From the NCBI RefSeq assembly GCF_008727865.1, contig NZ_VTWU01000001.1:620001-684000 (forward strand): 64,000 nucleotides of DNA. The letters are read 5' to 3'. Under the pieces are notes generated by a model, which saw nothing but the letters and a program-made list of their open reading frames with translations, had not been told where the DNA came from and made no database searches. Source of the DNA: Hymenobacter busanensis (GTDB lineage: Bacteria > Bacteroidota > Bacteroidia > Cytophagales > Hymenobacteraceae). Both the position numbers and the translations under genes were made by a program. Shown piece after piece: positions 62,572-64,000 of the stretch; position 1 is the stretch's first letter, and each line of letters opens with the position of its first letter.

Positions 62572-64000
62572 ATGGCTTCTGCGAAGACCAACAAGACCGC
62601 TACAAATCAACCTATTACCGATGTCGCCCAGCCGCAGCCCGCAACCAAGCCCTCGGCTTCGGGCAGCAGCCTGCTGAACGGCAACACCCCCGCTACCGAC
62701 CAAACCCGCAAACGGGGTATTGCCCGCGGCAACGCTCAAATGGCGGCCCCCGACCAGGATTACGTCAACGAGCAGCTCAACCGGGTGCTCTACGCCCTCG
62801 ATGCGTTTAAGAAAGGCGACATCTCGGTGCGCCTGACCAAGCAGAACGACGACATCTTCGCCGAAATTGCCGAGGCCTACAACTCGATGGTAGAGATGAT
62901 CGGCGGGGTAGGCGGCGAAGTGTCGCGCATCTCGAAGGTGGCCGGGGTGGAAGGCAACCTGAAAGCGCGGGCCTCGGCCGAAAACGCGACGGGTTTCTGG
63001 CGCGACATGATCAACAACATCAACGGCCTGGTGGACTCCATTGCCGTGCCGGTGTTGGAAGTAGGGAAGGTACTGAAGAATATCAGCCGCGGTAACCTCG
63101 ACGAGTCGTTTCAGATTCCGGTATCGGGCGACTTCAAGGTGATGGCCGAAACCATCAACAAAACCATCGACAACCTGAACGTCTTCGCCGGCGAAGTAAC
63201 CCGCGTGGCGCAGGAAGTAGGCACCGAAGGCCGCCTCGGCGGCCAGGCCTCGGTACCGAACGTAGGCGGGGTGTGGAAGGACCTGACCGACAACGTAAAC
63301 ACGATGGCCTCGAACTTGACAAGCCAAGTTCGAGACATTGCCAACGTAGCCACCGCCGTTGCGCGCGGTGACTTGTCGCAGAAGATTACGGTAAACGTAA
63401 AAGGGGAGCTGCTACAGTTGAAGGAAAACCTCAACCAGATGGTGGACTCCTTGAACCTGTTCGCCGGCGAAGTAACCCGCGTGGCGCTTGAAGTAGGTAC
63501 GGAGGGTAAACTCGGCGGCCAAGCCTCGGTGCCGAACGTGGCCGGCGTGTGGAAGGACCTGACCGACAACGTAAACAACATGGCCTCGAACCTGACGAGT
63601 CAGGTGCGCGACATTGCCAACGTGGCCACCGCCGTAGCCCGCGGCGACCTAAGCCAGAAAATCACCGTCGATGTAAAAGGGGAGCTGCTGCAACTTAAGC
63701 AGAACCTGAACCAGATGGTGGACTCGCTGAACCTGTTTGCCGGCGAGGTAACCCGCGTGGCGCAGGAAGTAGGCACCGAAGGCCGCCTCGGCGGCCAAGC
63801 CGTGGTACCGAACGTGGCCGGCGTGTGGAAGCAGCTGACGGACAATGTAAACACGATGGCCTCGAACCTGACGAGCCAGGTGCGCGACATTGCCAACGTG
63901 GCTACGGCGGTTGCAAAGGGTGACCTGACCCAGAAAATTACGGTTGATGTTAAAGGCGAGCTGCTGCAACTCAAGCAGAACCTCAACCAGATGGTGGACT
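62572..64000 (+). CDS. Poly-HAMP sensor protein, probable soluble hybrid histidine kinase (N-terminal part)
   Basis: The frame opens at the ATG at 62572 and runs off the right edge; 476 residues are seen. There is no signal peptide or membrane segment, so it looks cytoplasmic. After a disordered Ala/Thr/Pro/Gln N-terminus of about 50 residues comes a HAMP-like unit ([20 protein letters not shown]), then repeated 92-residue units. Each has [20 protein letters not shown], a [20 protein letters not shown] segment, and [20 protein letters not shown]. This is the poly-HAMP layout of fungal Nik1-type group III kinases and their bacterial relatives. Kinase and receiver domains would follow outside the window, so the kinase call is inferred. 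Confidence 0.8.
   Translation, partial: MASAKTNKTATNQPITDVAQPQPATKPSASGSSLLNGNTPATDQTRKRGIARGNAQMAAPDQDYVNEQLNRVLYALDAFKKGDISVRLTKQNDDIFAEIAEAYNSMVEMIGGVGGEVSRISKVAGVEGNLKARASAENATGFWRDMINNINGLVDSIAVPVLEVGKVLKNISRGNLDESFQIPVSGDFKVMAETINKTIDNLNVFAGEVTRVAQEVGTEGRLGGQASVPNVGGVWKDLTDNVNTMASNLTSQVRDIANVATAVARGDLSQKITVNVKGELLQLKENLNQMVDSLNLFAGEVTRVALEVGTEGKLGGQASVPNVAGVWKDLTDNVNNMASNLTSQVRDIANVATAVARGDLSQKITVDVKGELLQLKQNLNQMVDSLNLFAGEVTRVAQEVGTEGRLGGQAVVPNVAGVWKQLTDNVNTMASNLTSQVRDIANVATAVAKGDLTQKITVDVKGELLQLKQNLNQMVD
63178..64000 (+). repeat. In-frame 276-base tandem repeats encoding HAMP units
   Basis: The word GACATTGCCAACGT recurs at 63334, 63610 and 63886, exactly 276 bases apart, giving 92-residue units. 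Three units are seen (from about 63178, 63454 and 63730), the last cut by the window edge. The DNA itself is highly similar between units, so recent duplication or homogenisation is likely. Confidence 0.85.

Noticed and set aside
63178-64000. Regular repeats considered as a CRISPR array
   Set aside because: The unit is 276 bases, continuous and in frame with a protein; there are no spacers. No CRISPR array was seen anywhere in the window.

Overview
The window looks like a chromosome segment of a GC-rich member of the Bacteroidota, most likely Hymenobacter or a close relative in the Cytophagales. This rests on SusC/SusD pairs, type IX secretion (T9SS) C-terminal domains, BatB/BatC-like genes, TAnnTTTG-type -7 promoter elements, high GC, and intergenic hairpin repeats of a kind I associate with Hymenobacter. 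The genus is an inference from style, not from a marker gene comparison.

1-15.7 kb is a polysaccharide utilisation locus, all on the minus strand. In transcription order it holds a PL1 pectate lyase, a sialate O-acetylesterase-like esterase, a Tat-exported sugar isomerase-like TIM barrel, a DUF3826 protein, SusC, SusD, a zinc alcohol dehydrogenase, a GH78 alpha-L-rhamnosidase and a GH43-like propeller enzyme cut by the window edge. Together they suggest uptake and breakdown of a pectin such as rhamnogalacturonan: cleavage and deacetylation outside, import through SusCD, rhamnose release and oxidation inside. No regulator of the locus is in the window.

16-31 kb is mixed housekeeping and small genes: a DUF2256 protein, a methyltransferase, a thioesterase, a DinB-like protein, pdhB, an immunity-like gene pair, an OmpA/TPR lipoprotein, PspC, a glycosyltransferase overlapping ybaB, a T9SS type B protein overlapping hutH, hisS, and an AraC regulator flanked by two copies of what looks like its own binding site.

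31-47 kb holds T9SS propeller proteins (three paralogues), a DUF2459 protein, a TonB-dependent barrel and a small secreted paralogue of its N-terminal domain that share one operator, a MORN-repeat protein, a thiolase, batB/batC-like genes, and a Ser-Pro-Arg tRNA cluster.

47-64 kb holds gyrB, ridA, ppk1, ppx, a 1238-residue fusion of a degenerate phosphatase domain, a kinase-like segment and a BamA-like barrel, a sirtuin, a DUF4846 protein, a YgjP-like metalloprotease, topA, and the N-terminal part of a poly-HAMP sensor protein that runs off the right edge.

The best leads are the AraC regulator between two identically spaced sites, the twin operators shared by a receptor and its stand-alone domain, and the degenerate-phosphatase/kinase-like/barrel fusion beside the polyphosphate genes.
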